From: Streptomyces aurantiacus
GTDB taxonomy: Bacteria > Actinomycetota > Actinomycetes > Streptomycetales > Streptomycetaceae
Direction: 5' to 3'
Assembly (NCBI RefSeq): GCF_027107535.1
Contig: NZ_CP114283.1
Span: 3,348,001 to 3,412,000 of the forward strand
Length of the DNA stretch: 64,000 nt
Shown here: piece by piece, positions 25,962 through 37,074 of the stretch
Layout: every line of letters starts with the position of its first letter
Position numbering within the stretch: position 1 is the first letter of the stretch
Notes under the pieces: model-generated
Told to the model about the DNA's origin: nothing
What the model saw: the letters and a program-made list of their open reading frames with translations, nothing else
Databases searched by the model: none
Made by a program: the position numbers and the translations under genes

Positions 25962-28157
25962 TCAGAGCAACGCCTCGGCAGTGATGGGCAGTTGACGGAT
26001 GCGGCGGCCGGTGGCGTTGAAGACCGCGTTGCCGATCGCGGCCGCCACCCCCACCTGGACGACCTCGCCGAGTCCTTTGACCCCCAATGCGTTGCCCGCG
26101 TTGTCCTCGCCGTCCAGGTAGATCGCCTTCACCTCGGGGACATCGGCGTTGACCGGCACCAGGTAGTCGGCCAGGTTGGCGTTGACGATCCGGCCGTCGC
26201 GGTGGTCGGTGACCGTGTGCTCCAGCAGGGCCGTGCCGATGCCGCCCACGATGCCGCCGATGGCCTGACTGTCGGCGAGCTTGGGGCTGATGATGCGGCC
26301 CGCGTCGTACACACCGAGCATTCGCCGCACCCGCACCAGACCGAGCGTGGCGTCCACCGCGACCTCGGCGAAGGTCGCGTTGTAGGCGGCGTAGGACTCC
26401 CGCTCGGGAGCAGGCGGCCCGGTGTAGTCACCGCGGGCCTCCAGGTGGGAGCGGTCGTTACGGGCCAGCAGGCTTCGATAGGTCTCCCCGCGGGCCGGGT
26501 CGCCCTGCACATGGAGCCGGCCGCTCCGCACCACCACCCGGCCGGCGGCCACCCCGTACAGCGGCGACCTCTTGTCCTCGACTGCCAGCTTGATCGCCTG
26601 GCGTCGCACCTGGTCGCACGCGTCGACGACGGCGGAGCCGACACTGGCCATGGTCGCCGAGCCGCCGTGCGGCCCGGTCTGCGGATACAGCGAGTCGCCG
26701 AGCCGGAACGTGACGGCGCGCACGGTCAGTCCGAGCGCGTCCGCGGCGACCTGGGTCTGCGAGGTGTAGGTGCCCGGGCCCATGTCACTGGTGGCCGACT
26801 CGACCACCGCGGTTCCGTCGGCATCCAGACGAGCCCTGGCCTGCGCCGGGAAACGCCCGGGATCGTAGACCCCGGCAGCCATCCCCAGGCCGATCAGCCA
26901 GTCCCCGTCACGCGTCGAACGGGGCTTGGGGTTACGGCGGTTCCAGCCGAACTCCCGGGCACCGACCGTGTAGCACTCACGCAGCCGACGGGTGGAGAAC
27001 GGCAGGTTCTTCCCCTCGTCCTCGGACGGTTCGTTGCGCCGGCGCAGCTCGATCGGGTCGATGCCGACCTTGTGCGCGAGCTCGTCCATGGCCGACTCGA
27101 TCACGAACGACGCCGACGCGAAACCCGGCCCGCGCATCCAGATCGGAGTGTTCACGTCCAGCGGCACCGTCCGGTACGCCTGGCTGACGCCGGGCATGCT
27201 GTAGAGCATCTGCCCCGCGAGCATGACCCCCTCGGTGAACGTCTCGTACGAGGAGGTCTCGGCGTCGATCCGGTGGACCGCGGCGGCCAGCCGGCCGCGC
27301 CGGTCGCTGCCGAGGCGCAGCCGGTACTCGTAGGAGGGCCGGAAACCGGTGCCGAAGTACATCTGCCGACGGCTGAGCACCAGCTTGACCGGGCGCTTCG
27401 TCTCCCGCGCGGCCAGGGCGGCGACGATGGTGTGCGGCCAGCAGCGCAGCCCGCTGCCGAAGCCGCCGCCGACGAACGGGTTGATGACGCGCACCGCGTC
27501 CGCGGGCAGGTCGAACACTGCGGCGATCTCGTCGTGGGTGCCCATCACCCACTGCGTCTTGTCCCAGACGGTCAGCTTGTCCCCGTCCCATCGGGCGACG
27601 GTGGCGTGCGGCTCCATCGGGTTGTGATGGTTGCGGGCCAGCTGGTACGTCAGGTCGAGCTGTACCGCGGCGTCGCGCAGGCCGGATTCCGCGTCGCCGC
27701 GCGCGTAGTCCGTCGGCTCGTCCGGCTCGGCCTTGTGCAGGTCGGTCGACGGCCGCTCGGCGTCATAGCCGACCTCGACCAGGCTCGCACCGTGCTGGGC
27801 GGCCTCCAGGGTGGTGGCGACCACGACGGCCACCGGCTGACCGTGGAAGAGCACCCGGTCGTCCTGGAACACCCGCAGCCTGCGCCCGGGCATGTTGTTG
27901 GACCCGGCGTTGTCGCGGTACGGCAGCTTCGGCGCGTTGCCGTGGTGGATCACCCGCAGCACACCCGGATGCCTCTCGGCGGTGCGGGTCTCGATGGACC
28001 TGATGCGGCCACGGCCGATACTCGCGTCGACGATGACGGCGTGCACCGCCCCGTCCTCCTCGTGCTCGGCGGCGTAGCGTGCCGTGCCCGTGACCTTCAG
28101 CCGGCCGTCCACCCTCGACAGCGGCGCACCCACGGCGGCCTGCGGCTGAGGACTCAC
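25962..28157 (-). CDS. Molybdopterin-binding subunit of PaoC/YagR-type aldehyde dehydrogenase
   Basis: 731 residues from GTG 28157 with AGGAGG 6 bp upstream, overlapping the FAD-subunit stop (GTGA). Family motifs are RVDGRLKVTGTARYAAEH, NPFVGGGFGSGLRCWPH, MRGPGFASASFVIESAMDEL, SDMGPGTYTSQTQ and the C-terminal ALGVKGLGE. The last of these holds the glutamate that serves as base in xanthine-oxidase-family enzymes. It is the catalytic subunit of a three-subunit complex resembling E. coli PaoABC (YagTSR), which detoxifies aldehydes. The exact substrate is not predictable. Confidence 0.93.
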   Translation of the reverse strand: MSPQPQAAVGAPLSRVDGRLKVTGTARYAAEHEEDGAVHAVIVDASIGRGRIRSIETRTAERHPGVLRVIHHGNAPKLPYRDNAGSNNMPGRRLRVFQDDRVLFHGQPVAVVVATTLEAAQHGASLVEVGYDAERPSTDLHKAEPDEPTDYARGDAESGLRDAAVQLDLTYQLARNHHNPMEPHATVARWDGDKLTVWDKTQWVMGTHDEIAAVFDLPADAVRVINPFVGGGFGSGLRCWPHTIVAALAARETKRPVKLVLSRRQMYFGTGFRPSYEYRLRLGSDRRGRLAAAVHRIDAETSSYETFTEGVMLAGQMLYSMPGVSQAYRTVPLDVNTPIWMRGPGFASASFVIESAMDELAHKVGIDPIELRRRNEPSEDEGKNLPFSTRRLRECYTVGAREFGWNRRNPKPRSTRDGDWLIGLGMAAGVYDPGRFPAQARARLDADGTAVVESATSDMGPGTYTSQTQVAADALGLTVRAVTFRLGDSLYPQTGPHGGSATMASVGSAVVDACDQVRRQAIKLAVEDKRSPLYGVAAGRVVVRSGRLHVQGDPARGETYRSLLARNDRSHLEARGDYTGPPAPERESYAAYNATFAEVAVDATLGLVRVRRMLGVYDAGRIISPKLADSQAIGGIVGGIGTALLEHTVTDHRDGRIVNANLADYLVPVNADVPEVKAIYLDGEDNAGNALGVKGLGEVVQVGVAAAIGNAVFNATGRRIRQLPITAEALL

Positions 28158-29134
28158 TTGGTACCTCCTACGATGCGCAGCTGACGTTCCACGGTCCGCC
28201 GGAGCAGCTCGACCTTGAACCGGTTGTGTGTGAGCGGGCGGGCCCCGTCCGCCGCCGTCCGGGCAGCGGCTGTCCACAGGGCCTCGGAGGGGCGCTCCCC
28301 GACGAGGTGTTCCTCGACCGCGGGCAGCTTCCACGGCACCGTGCCCACCCCACCGGCGGCGACCTTCGCCTCCCGGATCACCCCGCCGCGCACGTGCAGG
28401 GCGACGGCCGCCGAGGTCAGGGCGAACTCGTACGACTGCCGGTCACGCACCTTCAGATAGCCCGACCTCAGTGGACGGGCCAGAGCCGGGATCTCCACCG
28501 CCGTGATCAACTCGCCCTTCCTCAGGGCTTGTTCACGGTCGGGAGTGCTGCCGGGCCTGAGGAGGAAGCTGGCGAAGGGCACACGGCGCTCCCCGTCCGG
28601 GCCCAGCAGGTGCACGGTCGCCTCCAGCGCGGCGAACGCCACTGCGACATCCGAGGGGTGCGTGGCCACACAGCGGTCGGAGGTGCCGAGGATCGCGTGG
28701 GCGCGGTTGTGGCCCTCCCGCGCGGCACAACCCGAGCCCGGCTCACGCTTGTTGCAGGCGGCGGTCACGTCTCGGAAATAGGTGCACCGGGTGCGCTGCA
28801 TGATGTTGCCGCCGATGGTGGCCATGTTCCGCAACTGGGCCGAGGCGCTCAGTTCCAGCGACTGCGAGATGACGGGATACAGGGCGCGCACCCGGGGGTG
28901 GGCGGCGGCCTCGGTCATGCTCACCAGCGCGCCGATGCGCAGACCACCGTGTGTGGTGGCCGTGACCGCGCGCATCGGCAGACCGGTGATGTCGACGAGG
29001 GTCTCGGGGCGCTCGACGGTCTCCCGCATCAGGTCGACCAGGGTGGTGCCGCCGGCGATGTAACGGCCGCCGCGGCGGCCCGAGTCGAGGGCTTCACGAG
29101 TGTCGGACGCCTTGGTGTACGTAAAGGGGTGCAT
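28154..29134 (-). CDS. FAD-binding subunit of PaoB/YagS-type aldehyde dehydrogenase
   Basis: 326 residues. FAD-binding segments are YIAGGTTLVDLMRE and TIGGNIMQRTRCTYFRD. A cysteine insertion follows (C-TYFRDVTAAC, GSGC, DRCV), which in E. coli PaoB carries an extra [4Fe-4S] cluster. This separates it from ordinary xanthine dehydrogenase. It passes electrons between the iron-sulfur and molybdenum subunits. It overlaps the next gene by 4 bp and lies 12 bp after the iron-sulfur gene. Confidence 0.92.
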   Translation of the reverse strand: MHPFTYTKASDTREALDSGRRGGRYIAGGTTLVDLMRETVERPETLVDITGLPMRAVTATTHGGLRIGALVSMTEAAAHPRVRALYPVISQSLELSASAQLRNMATIGGNIMQRTRCTYFRDVTAACNKREPGSGCAAREGHNRAHAILGTSDRCVATHPSDVAVAFAALEATVHLLGPDGERRVPFASFLLRPGSTPDREQALRKGELITAVEIPALARPLRSGYLKVRDRQSYEFALTSAAVALHVRGGVIREAKVAAGGVGTVPWKLPAVEEHLVGERPSEALWTAAARTAADGARPLTHNRFKVELLRRTVERQLRIVGGTK

Positions 29135-29146
29135 GGTGGCCGCTCC

Positions 29147-29800
29147 TTACTTCCGGCCCGCGGTCTGTTCGACCGCGCGCACGATCTTCACGTAACAGCC
29201 GCAGCGGCAGATGTTGCCGCTCATCCACTCCCGGATCTCCTCCGGCGAACCGGTGTGGCCCTCCTGGATGCAGCCGACGCCGGACAGGATCTGGCCCGGT
29301 GTGCAGTAGCCGCACTGGAATGCGTCCTGCTCGATGAACGCCTTCTGGAGCGGGTGCAGTTGGTCACCGTCGGCCAGGCCCTCGATGGTGGTGACATCGG
29401 CACCTTCCAGCCGCACCGCGAGCGTCAGGCAGGAGTTGACCCGATGCTCGTCGACCAGGACCGTGCACGCGCCGCAGGCACCCGCGTTGCAGCCCTTCTT
29501 GGAGCCGGTCAGGCCGAAGTGTTCGCGCAGGAGATCCAGCAGCGAGGTGCGGTTGTCGACCGTCACCGTCCGCCGGGTGCCGTTCACCGTCAGGGAGACG
29601 CGGCTCGCGGGCGACGCCTCGGCGGCGGACGCCTCGCCCGGACCGGCGAGATCGGTCCCTGCGATCAGACCGCCTGCGACGACGACACCACCGACCGCGC
29701 TGGTGGTGGCGATGAACGTGCGCCGACTGGGGGCTGCTGGAGCGGACTCACCGGCTTCTGTGGGGAGTGCAACGGCCGGCTCGGGGGGTTCAGTGGGCAT
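29147..29800 (-). CDS. Tat-exported [2Fe-2S] subunit of PaoA/YagT-type aldehyde dehydrogenase
   Basis: 217 residues from ATG 29800 (AAGG 7 bp upstream). A twin-arginine signal SRRTFIATTSAVGG (R26-R27) and a hydrophobic stretch indicate export of the assembled complex with this subunit as carrier, as in PaoABC. Two [2Fe-2S] motifs are complete: C-NAGACGAC to C in VNSC, and CGYC with CRCGC. First gene of the operon FeS-FAD-Mo, then XdhC. Confidence 0.93.
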   Translation of the reverse strand: MPTEPPEPAVALPTEAGESAPAAPSRRTFIATTSAVGGVVVAGGLIAGTDLAGPGEASAAEASPASRVSLTVNGTRRTVTVDNRTSLLDLLREHFGLTGSKKGCNAGACGACTVLVDEHRVNSCLTLAVRLEGADVTTIEGLADGDQLHPLQKAFIEQDAFQCGYCTPGQILSGVGCIQEGHTGSPEEIREWMSGNICRCGCYVKIVRAVEQTAGRK

Positions 29801-30146
29801 GGGTACGCCTTCGCGTCGCGGACGGATCATGCCGCGCACTGCGGCACGGCAGGAGGCGGGACCGGCGTCGCCGCGGGCCTGGACGACCGTGGGGATCACA
29901 GCCGCGGCCGGTCACGCCGGAAGTGTGGCACCGCCGGTGACCCTCGTGGCAGGGAGAGTTTTGTCCCCCGATGCTTCGCTCCCCCCGAGGCTGAGCCGTG
30001 GTGTGGTCATACGGGGGTGCCTCCGGCGGCGGCACGCAGGTGGGCGGTGTGAGTCGTCGGCGCCCGGTCCCACTCGCGCCGATCTGTCGATGCCGCACCC
30101 CTCGGCTCGTGGTCCGCTCCGAGCGGGTGTGCTGGCCGGCCCAGTG

Positions 30147-31367
30147 CTACGGCGAGGTGGGCAGGTGCGGGGAGCGGAGCACGAGGAGCGTGATCTCGCT
30201 GGGGGCGAGGACGCGGAACGGCGGGCCCCAGAAGCCGGTACCGCGGCTGGTGTAGAGGAGGGTGCGGGTGCCGTGGCGGCTGAGGCCGGCGAGGGCGGGC
30301 TGGTCGATGCGGACCAGGTGGTGGAAGGGCCAGATCTGGCCGCCGTGGGTGTGGCCGGAGAGCTGCAGGTCGATGCCGTCGGCTGCCGCCCGGTCGACGA
30401 ACTTGGGCTGGTGTGCCAGGAGCAGGACGGGGTGGTCGGGGTCGGCGCCGTGCAAGGCTCCGGCGAGGTGGGCGCGGTGGCCCGCCAGGCCGGAGGACTC
30501 GGCGGTGACGTCGTCCACGCCGGCGACCACGAGGGTGTCGCCGCCGCGTTCGAGCAGCAGATGGCGGTTGCGCAGTGGCGCCCAGCCCAGCTCGTCCATC
30601 AGGTCGACCCAGCCCTGGGCCTCGCTGTAGTACTCGTGGTTGCCGGTGACGTACACGCGGGCCCGGGTGGCCCGCACGGTACCGAGTGGGAGGGCCTGGG
30701 CACGGCGGCGTTCGGCCGTGCCGTCCGCGATGTCGCCGGTGTGGCAGACCAGGTCGGCTTCCAGCGTGTTCACCGTCTCGCAGACCCGCTCCGACCAGCG
30801 AGTGCGATCGAGGGGGCCGTAGTGGGTGTCGGTGATGAGGACGACGCGGAGGCCGTCCAATCCGGCACCCAGCCGTGGGAGTTGCACGTCGAGTCGGCGC
30901 ACGCGTGGCACGCGGCGGGCTTCGGCGTACCCCCAGGCGAGCAGTACGGCGGTTGTGCCGAGGACGGCCCATGTGACGATTCGGGCCCGGTCCTGACTCT
31001 CGCCGACGTCGGCCAAGGTCAGGGCGAGCCGCAACGGGACGCCGAGCAGAAGGGACCAGGCGAACAGAACCCAGCTGGCGCCCAGCAGGGTGTCACCGAC
31101 GATCGCCGCCCGGTCCTGCTGGCGCCGGCCGTGTCCGCGCACCATCGCGAGCGGCATGCCGACGAGGCCGAGGGTGAACAGGGTGGTGCCGCCCAGGGAG
31201 ACGGGCAGCGGCCAGTGCTGGCCGGTGTGCAGGAGCACCCAGCAGGGCACGGCCCACAGCAGGACGGGCGCGATCAGGGGGATGTAGCGCATCAGGCGGT
31301 GCAGTCGGCTCTGCCGCGGAGCCCCCGCTTCGCTGTCGGCGGGCCGGGTGTCGCTGGTGTCGGTCAC
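30147..31367 (-). CDS. Membrane-anchored metallophosphoesterase
   Basis: 406 residues from GTG 31367 behind GGAGG. Four hydrophobic segments in residues about 25-165 precede a calcineurin-like phosphoesterase domain. The metal-binding motifs are complete: DTHYG, GDIADG, GNHEYY, LAHQP and GHTHGGQ. The order (membrane part, then YkuE-like domain) fits enzymes acting on lipid-linked phosphates such as UDP-diacylglucosamine or phosphatidate, but the substrate is not known. It stands alone, between the Pao operon and the xylan cluster. Confidence 0.9.
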   Translation of the reverse strand: MTDTSDTRPADSEAGAPRQSRLHRLMRYIPLIAPVLLWAVPCWVLLHTGQHWPLPVSLGGTTLFTLGLVGMPLAMVRGHGRRQQDRAAIVGDTLLGASWVLFAWSLLLGVPLRLALTLADVGESQDRARIVTWAVLGTTAVLLAWGYAEARRVPRVRRLDVQLPRLGAGLDGLRVVLITDTHYGPLDRTRWSERVCETVNTLEADLVCHTGDIADGTAERRRAQALPLGTVRATRARVYVTGNHEYYSEAQGWVDLMDELGWAPLRNRHLLLERGGDTLVVAGVDDVTAESSGLAGHRAHLAGALHGADPDHPVLLLAHQPKFVDRAAADGIDLQLSGHTHGGQIWPFHHLVRIDQPALAGLSRHGTRTLLYTSRGTGFWGPPFRVLAPSEITLLVLRSPHLPTSP

Positions 31368-31828
31368 GCTTCCCTCCCTGACCAGGCTGCCGTCTCGCGC
31401 ACTGTATCCGGTCTCCCTGGGGCCGGCCGGACCGGTGTTCATGGGCGCGGCCCCTCGGAGCGAAGGGTTCTCTGCGGAACGGCAGGACTTTGCCGCAGAC
31501 ACCTTTTTCGGCATGAGCCGCGATCAGGGCACTACTGCCTGGCTGGTATCGCCGCCAGCGAAGCTTCCTGCCTGGTCCGCGACACCCACATCACCGAAGC
31601 CCGGCTCGTCCGTCGCGGCGCACCAGGCGACCCGGTGCGCCTGGACCGTTGGCAGGCGCCACCGGCGGTGGCACCGCGTTGCGGGACGGCCCTCGGGCCG
31701 GTGAGCGTTGCCCGCCCCCGCGCTCCGTCGCCGTATGAGCGCTGACGTGGTCGCGTGACCAGGCGGACTCGGCCTGCGCCGAGCCCGCCACGCCGGCTTC
31801 GCACGGGAGCCGGACCGGTGTCACGCCG
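31368..31828. other. Intergenic region between metallophosphoesterase and GH62 gene
   Basis: About 460 bp. I find no supported gene, strong hairpin or known operator here. Confidence 0.5.
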
Positions 31829-33307
31829 TTAGCGCTGCAGTGTCAGCAGACCCGGGCGGTAGGGCCAGTGGCCGTACTCGCCACCGGAGTTGGGGCTGCG
31901 TCCCTGGTAGAGGAACTGCAGGTTGCAGGGATCGACGGTGAAGGTCTGATCGGCGGTGGTGCGGATCAGTTCGCCGTGGCTGATGTCGTTGGTCCAGGTG
32001 GCGCCGCTGTTGGCCTTGCCGGCGAAGGGGTTGCTCTCGGTCGCGGCCTGGGGTGTCCATGAGCCGTTCAGACTGGTGGCCGTGAACGAGCGGAAGTAGC
32101 GGCCCTGCGAGCCGATCGCCTCGACGATCATGAGGTAGCGGTTCTGGCCCTGGAGCTTGTAGACCTGCGGGGCTTCGAACAGGTTGTTCTTCGTGTCGCT
32201 CATGATCGTCGTGTAGTTCGAGCCGAAACTGCTCGGGAAGTTCCCGATCGGCATGCTGGCCCGGTAGATCTTGCCGTTGTCACCGGCGAAGAACAGGTAC
32301 ATGTTCTGGCCGTCGGCGATGAGCGTCTGGTCGATGGGGCCGGTGTCGGAGCCGGTGATGCTTCCGGAGAAGAGCACCTGCTGTGCGGACCAGCCGTTGG
32401 GATTGGAGGGGTCACTGGACGTCCGGTAGGAGAAGGCGCTCCCACCTCCCCACTGGTAGGCGAGCACCCAGATGTTCTTCGGCGCGAAGTAGAAGAGCGT
32501 GGGCGCCACGACGGAGTTCGACATCGTGTTCTGGCTGGCCGAGGCCATCTCCGGCCAGTTGCTGAACAGGCCGAAGTTCATCGAACCCCAGCCCGCTCCC
32601 GTTCCCGCGGCGCCGTGCGTCGTCGCATAGACGAGATGCTTGCCGTTGTAGGGGACGACGGTGAAGTCCTTGAGCGAGGCCCACCCGGCCTTGGGCTGCG
32701 CCAGCGTGCCCGTGGACGTCCAGCGGTAGGTCGACGGGAGATTGCACGAGCCGGGAGGGGTGCCGCCGACCTTGACGAGCTGCCACTGCTGGTTGGTGCC
32801 GCCCCAGTCGTCGTACTGGACGATGTTCGCGTTGTCGGCGGTGGAGCCACCCTGTACTTCGAGAGCCTTGTTGCTGTGGCGCGCGACGAACCTCACGTAG
32901 CCGTCCGAGCTGTCGGCCAGCCGCCACTGCTGGTTGGTGCTGTTCAGGTCGGTCCGCTGGACGATCGCGCCGCCGTTGGCGGTGGACCCGTTGTCGACGT
33001 CCAGCACCTTGCCGGAGTGGCGGGACTTGATGCGGTAGTTACCGCCGCCGGAGTCGACGAACTGCCACAGCTGCTGGTTCTGGTCGTTCCTGGTCCACTG
33101 GGTGATGCGGGCACCCTCGTTGGTCGCCAGGTTGTAGACGTCCAGGGCCTTGCCGCTGTTGCGGTTGACCAGCACGTACGAGGCGTTGGGGTCGACGGTC
33201 GCCGCGGCGGCGGGCTGGGCACCGAGGAAGGTGGCCACGAGCAGCAAGGGCGCAAGAACGGCGAGTATGCGTCTGGGGCGGACCGGGGACGGGTGGCGAA
33301 ACCACAT
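31829..33307 (-). CDS. Secreted GH62 alpha-L-arabinofuranosidase with N-terminal CBM13
   Basis: 492 residues from ATG 33307, 7 bp after AAGGAGG. The signal peptide covers residues 1-36 (ending QPAAAA-T). Residues 40-182 are a three-repeat ricin/CBM13 xylan-binding module with QQLW, QQW and QQW motifs. Residues about 188-492 are the GH62 beta-propeller ([49 protein letters not shown]). Candidate catalytic acids are D214, D326 and E378. It removes arabinose from arabinoxylan. It is divergent from the xylanase gene, with a GAAACTTTC palindrome 78 bp upstream. It resembles AbfB of S. lividans. Confidence 0.93.
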   Translation of the reverse strand: MWFRHPSPVRPRRILAVLAPLLLVATFLGAQPAAAATVDPNASYVLVNRNSGKALDVYNLATNEGARITQWTRNDQNQQLWQFVDSGGGNYRIKSRHSGKVLDVDNGSTANGGAIVQRTDLNSTNQQWRLADSSDGYVRFVARHSNKALEVQGGSTADNANIVQYDDWGGTNQQWQLVKVGGTPPGSCNLPSTYRWTSTGTLAQPKAGWASLKDFTVVPYNGKHLVYATTHGAAGTGAGWGSMNFGLFSNWPEMASASQNTMSNSVVAPTLFYFAPKNIWVLAYQWGGGSAFSYRTSSDPSNPNGWSAQQVLFSGSITGSDTGPIDQTLIADGQNMYLFFAGDNGKIYRASMPIGNFPSSFGSNYTTIMSDTKNNLFEAPQVYKLQGQNRYLMIVEAIGSQGRYFRSFTATSLNGSWTPQAATESNPFAGKANSGATWTNDISHGELIRTTADQTFTVDPCNLQFLYQGRSPNSGGEYGHWPYRPGLLTLQR

Positions 33308-33384
33308 CAGAAGGCCTCCTTGGTGGCGGGGTGGGGCGACGCCGATGAACCGCGGAGCGGCCGTACCGGGGGCAGAGACAGTCT

Positions 33385-33395
33385 CGAAACTTTCG
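33385..33395. promoter_or_regulatory. CGAAACTTTCG palindrome upstream of GH62 gene
   Basis: Perfect 11-bp palindrome identical to the element known in Streptomyces xylanase and arabinofuranosidase promoters and linked to BxlR/XlnR-type LacI repressors. No such repressor is encoded next to it. Confidence 0.8.
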
Positions 33396-33579
33396 AAGAC
33401 TCCTCCGAACCATTGACGCCACAAGTTAGGAATGTGGGGCCCTCCGGTCAAGGTCTGTCGCCGATCTGTCCACAAACAGCTCCTCCCGGCACTCCGGAAG
33501 CTCGCGATACGGCCCGCCATTCCAAGGCCCGAGCGGGAAAGGGGAGTTGAGTGCGCGGCATCTACCGCTCGGCGAGGTT

Positions 33580-33592
33580 CCGAAAGATTCGG
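33580..33592. promoter_or_regulatory. CCGAAAGATTCGG palindrome, variant xylan operator
   Basis: 13-bp inverted repeat of the same GAAA...TTC design, 22 bp upstream of a second copy. It may serve the xylanase side of the divergent region. Confidence 0.6.
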
Positions 33593-33601
33593 GCGACGAA
33601 C

Positions 33602-33612
33602 AGAAACTTTCT
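33602..33612. promoter_or_regulatory. AGAAACTTTCT palindrome, xylan operator
   Basis: Perfect 11-bp palindrome with the GAAACTTTC core seen at 33385. It lies about 500 bp upstream of the xylanase start codon. Confidence 0.7.
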
Positions 33613-33717
33613 CTGCGGCGAGTATTGACGAGTCACCGTCAATCCCTCAATCATCCCTCTCTGAGTGACCGACCGTAGTTCGAGATTCCGAACGACGTCG
33701 CCGTGAGTACTTGCGCT

Positions 33718-33759
33718 GCACGGCAGATCCACGCACAGCTGCACCGCAGATCCGCGCAC
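33718..33759. repeat. Two tandem 19-bp near-repeats upstream of xylanase
   Basis: GCACGGCAGATCCACGCAC (33718-33736) and GCACCGCAGATCCGCGCAC (33741-33759) agree at 17 of 19 positions and are spaced 23 bp apart, about two helical turns. This is consistent with a double protein-binding site. Confidence 0.6.
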
Positions 33760-33983
33760 CGAGGCACATGCGCCACCTCGTTTCGTTCCGGTGAGGCTCG
33801 CACCAGCGCGTCCCGGCTGTTCGCGCAGTTGGAGAGGGACGCGACGTCGCGTGGCGATCCCCCGGCTGAGCCGCGATGGAGGGCCCCATGCCCATGTCGA
33901 GACACCGCCACCGCCCGCCGTACCTCACCCGACGGCCGACCGGCTGCCGTCTCGCGCCGACTGAGATCGTCCCGGTCCCATGA

Positions 33984-35540
<1,557 letters not shown>

Positions 35541-35571
35541 TGGGACCTGCCACAAAGAAGTGGGTGAATCG

Positions 35572-37047
35572 ATGAAGACCTACGGTGCGGCTTCCTCCGC
35601 CCCTCCACCCAGACGTCGCTGGTGGTCCCGGGTCGCCGGCATGGTGGCGGCGACCCTGGCGATCGGCATGCTCGCCGTGGTGAATCCGGCGCCCGCCGCG
35701 GCGGCGACGGTGGACACCAATGCCTGGTACGTCCTGGTCAATCGCAACAGCGGCAAGGCGCTGGACGTCGCCGGCGCGGCCACCGCCGACGGCGCGCGGG
35801 CCGGCCAGTGGACGCGCAGCGACGGGACCAACCAGCAGTGGCAGTTCGTGGACTCCGGCGGCGGCTTCTACCGCCTCAAGGCCCGGCATTCGGGCAAGGT
35901 TCTCGACGTGGCCGGCGCCTCGACCGCAGACGGTGCCGCGATCCAGCAGTGGGCCGACCACAACGGGGCCAACCAGCAGTTCCGTCTGGCCGACTCCGAC
36001 GGGGGTCACGTCCGGCTGATCAACCGCACCAGCAGCAAGGCGGTGGAGGTGCAGGGCGCCTCCACCGCCGACGGCGGCAACGTCGTCCAGTACTCCGACT
36101 GGGGCGGAGCCAACCAGCAATGGCAGATGATCAAACTGTCGTCCGGTGGCGGTGGCGGCGGATGCGGCAGCGCCCCGACTCTGGCGAGCGGTACGCACAC
36201 CATTCAGAGCGGCGGCAAGAGCCGCAGCTTCATCCTCAGGGTTCCTGCCAACTACGACAACAGCCGCCCCTACCGGCTGATCTTCGCGTTCCACTGGCGG
36301 GGCGGAACCGCCGGCGACGTCGCCTCGGGCGGCACGAGCGGGAACGCCTGGTCCTACTACGGCCAACAGGAACAGTCGAACAACAGCGCGATCCTCGTCG
36401 CTCCCCAGGGCCTCGGCAACGGCTGGGCCAATGCGGGCGGTGAGGACATCACCTTCGTCGACGACATGATCCGGCGCATCGAGGGCGGCCTCTGTGTCAA
36501 CCCGGCACAGCGTTTCGCCACCGGATTCAGCTGGGGCGGCGGTATGAGCTACGCACTCGCGTGCAGCCGGGCGGGCGCCTTCAGGGCCGTCGCGGTCATC
36601 TCCGGCGCTCAGATCAGCGGGTGCAGCGTCGGCAGCCAGCCCATCGCCTACTTCGGAATCCACGGCATCAGCGACAACGTCCTCAACATCGGGCAAGGAC
36701 GGTCCCTGCGCGACACATTCGTCCGCAACAACGGCTGCACCTCCCAGAACCCGCGCGAGCCTGCGCAGGGCAGCCGAACGCACATCACCACCACCTACTC
36801 GGGCTGCCGTGCCGGATACCCGGTCCAATGGGCCGCGTTCGACGGAGGCCACATACCGGGTCCGGTCGACGGCTCCTCCGGCGAAAGCGGCGTCACCACC
36901 TGGACCAAAGCAGAGATCTGGAGGTTCTTCGCACAGTTCCAGTGGCAGGCCCGCACGCCCGCACCACGGGTGGAGCCAGGATGCCCCTGGCTCCACCGAA
37001 GCCTCCTGGAGGAGACGGCCGGCCCGGCCCGAACCTGGGATCGGTAG
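35572..37047 (+). CDS. Secreted CE1-type feruloyl esterase with N-terminal CBM13 and abnormal C-terminal tail
   Basis: 491 residues from ATG 35572; GTG 35560 in frame is an alternative. Signal peptide to about residue 45. Residues 46-190 are a CBM13 very close to that of the GH62 protein. A Gly linker leads to a CE1/PHB-depolymerase-like alpha/beta hydrolase with S320 (GFSWGGG), D368 (GISDN) and H427 (DGGHIPG) as triad. It would free ferulate from arabinoxylan. Homologues as I know them end at about FFAQFQ. Here W458 follows and 34 further residues run through a terminator hairpin, which suggests loss of the original stop. Confidence 0.92.
   Translation: MKTYGAASSAPPPRRRWWSRVAGMVAATLAIGMLAVVNPAPAAAATVDTNAWYVLVNRNSGKALDVAGAATADGARAGQWTRSDGTNQQWQFVDSGGGFYRLKARHSGKVLDVAGASTADGAAIQQWADHNGANQQFRLADSDGGHVRLINRTSSKAVEVQGASTADGGNVVQYSDWGGANQQWQMIKLSSGGGGGGCGSAPTLASGTHTIQSGGKSRSFILRVPANYDNSRPYRLIFAFHWRGGTAGDVASGGTSGNAWSYYGQQEQSNNSAILVAPQGLGNGWANAGGEDITFVDDMIRRIEGGLCVNPAQRFATGFSWGGGMSYALACSRAGAFRAVAVISGAQISGCSVGSQPIAYFGIHGISDNVLNIGQGRSLRDTFVRNNGCTSQNPREPAQGSRTHITTTYSGCRAGYPVQWAAFDGGHIPGPVDGSSGESGVTTWTKAEIWRFFAQFQWQARTPAPRVEPGCPWLHRSLLEETAGPARTWDR
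36969..36997 (+). terminator. Perfect stem-loop inside the 3' tail of the feruloyl esterase frame
   Basis: 12-bp arms GGTGGAGCCAGG (36969-36980) and CCTGGCTCCACC (36986-36997) with a 5-nt loop. By strength and position it looks like the original transcription terminator of the xylanase-esterase operon. It is now translated as part of the esterase tail. Confidence 0.75.
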
Positions 37048-37048
37048 G
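37030..37048 (+). repeat. 19-bp direct repeat, left copy
   Basis: CGAACCTGGGATCGGTAGG, covering the last codons and stop of the esterase frame. The identical copy lies at 38736-38754. Confidence 0.8.
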
Positions 37049-37074
37049 AGTTCCGGCAGCGAGAGCCTCGCCGC

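Noticed and set aside
30007..30972. Arg/Pro-rich minus-strand open frame overlapping the metallophosphoesterase
   Set aside because: Shadow frame of the phosphoesterase gene, with no plausible start or domain.
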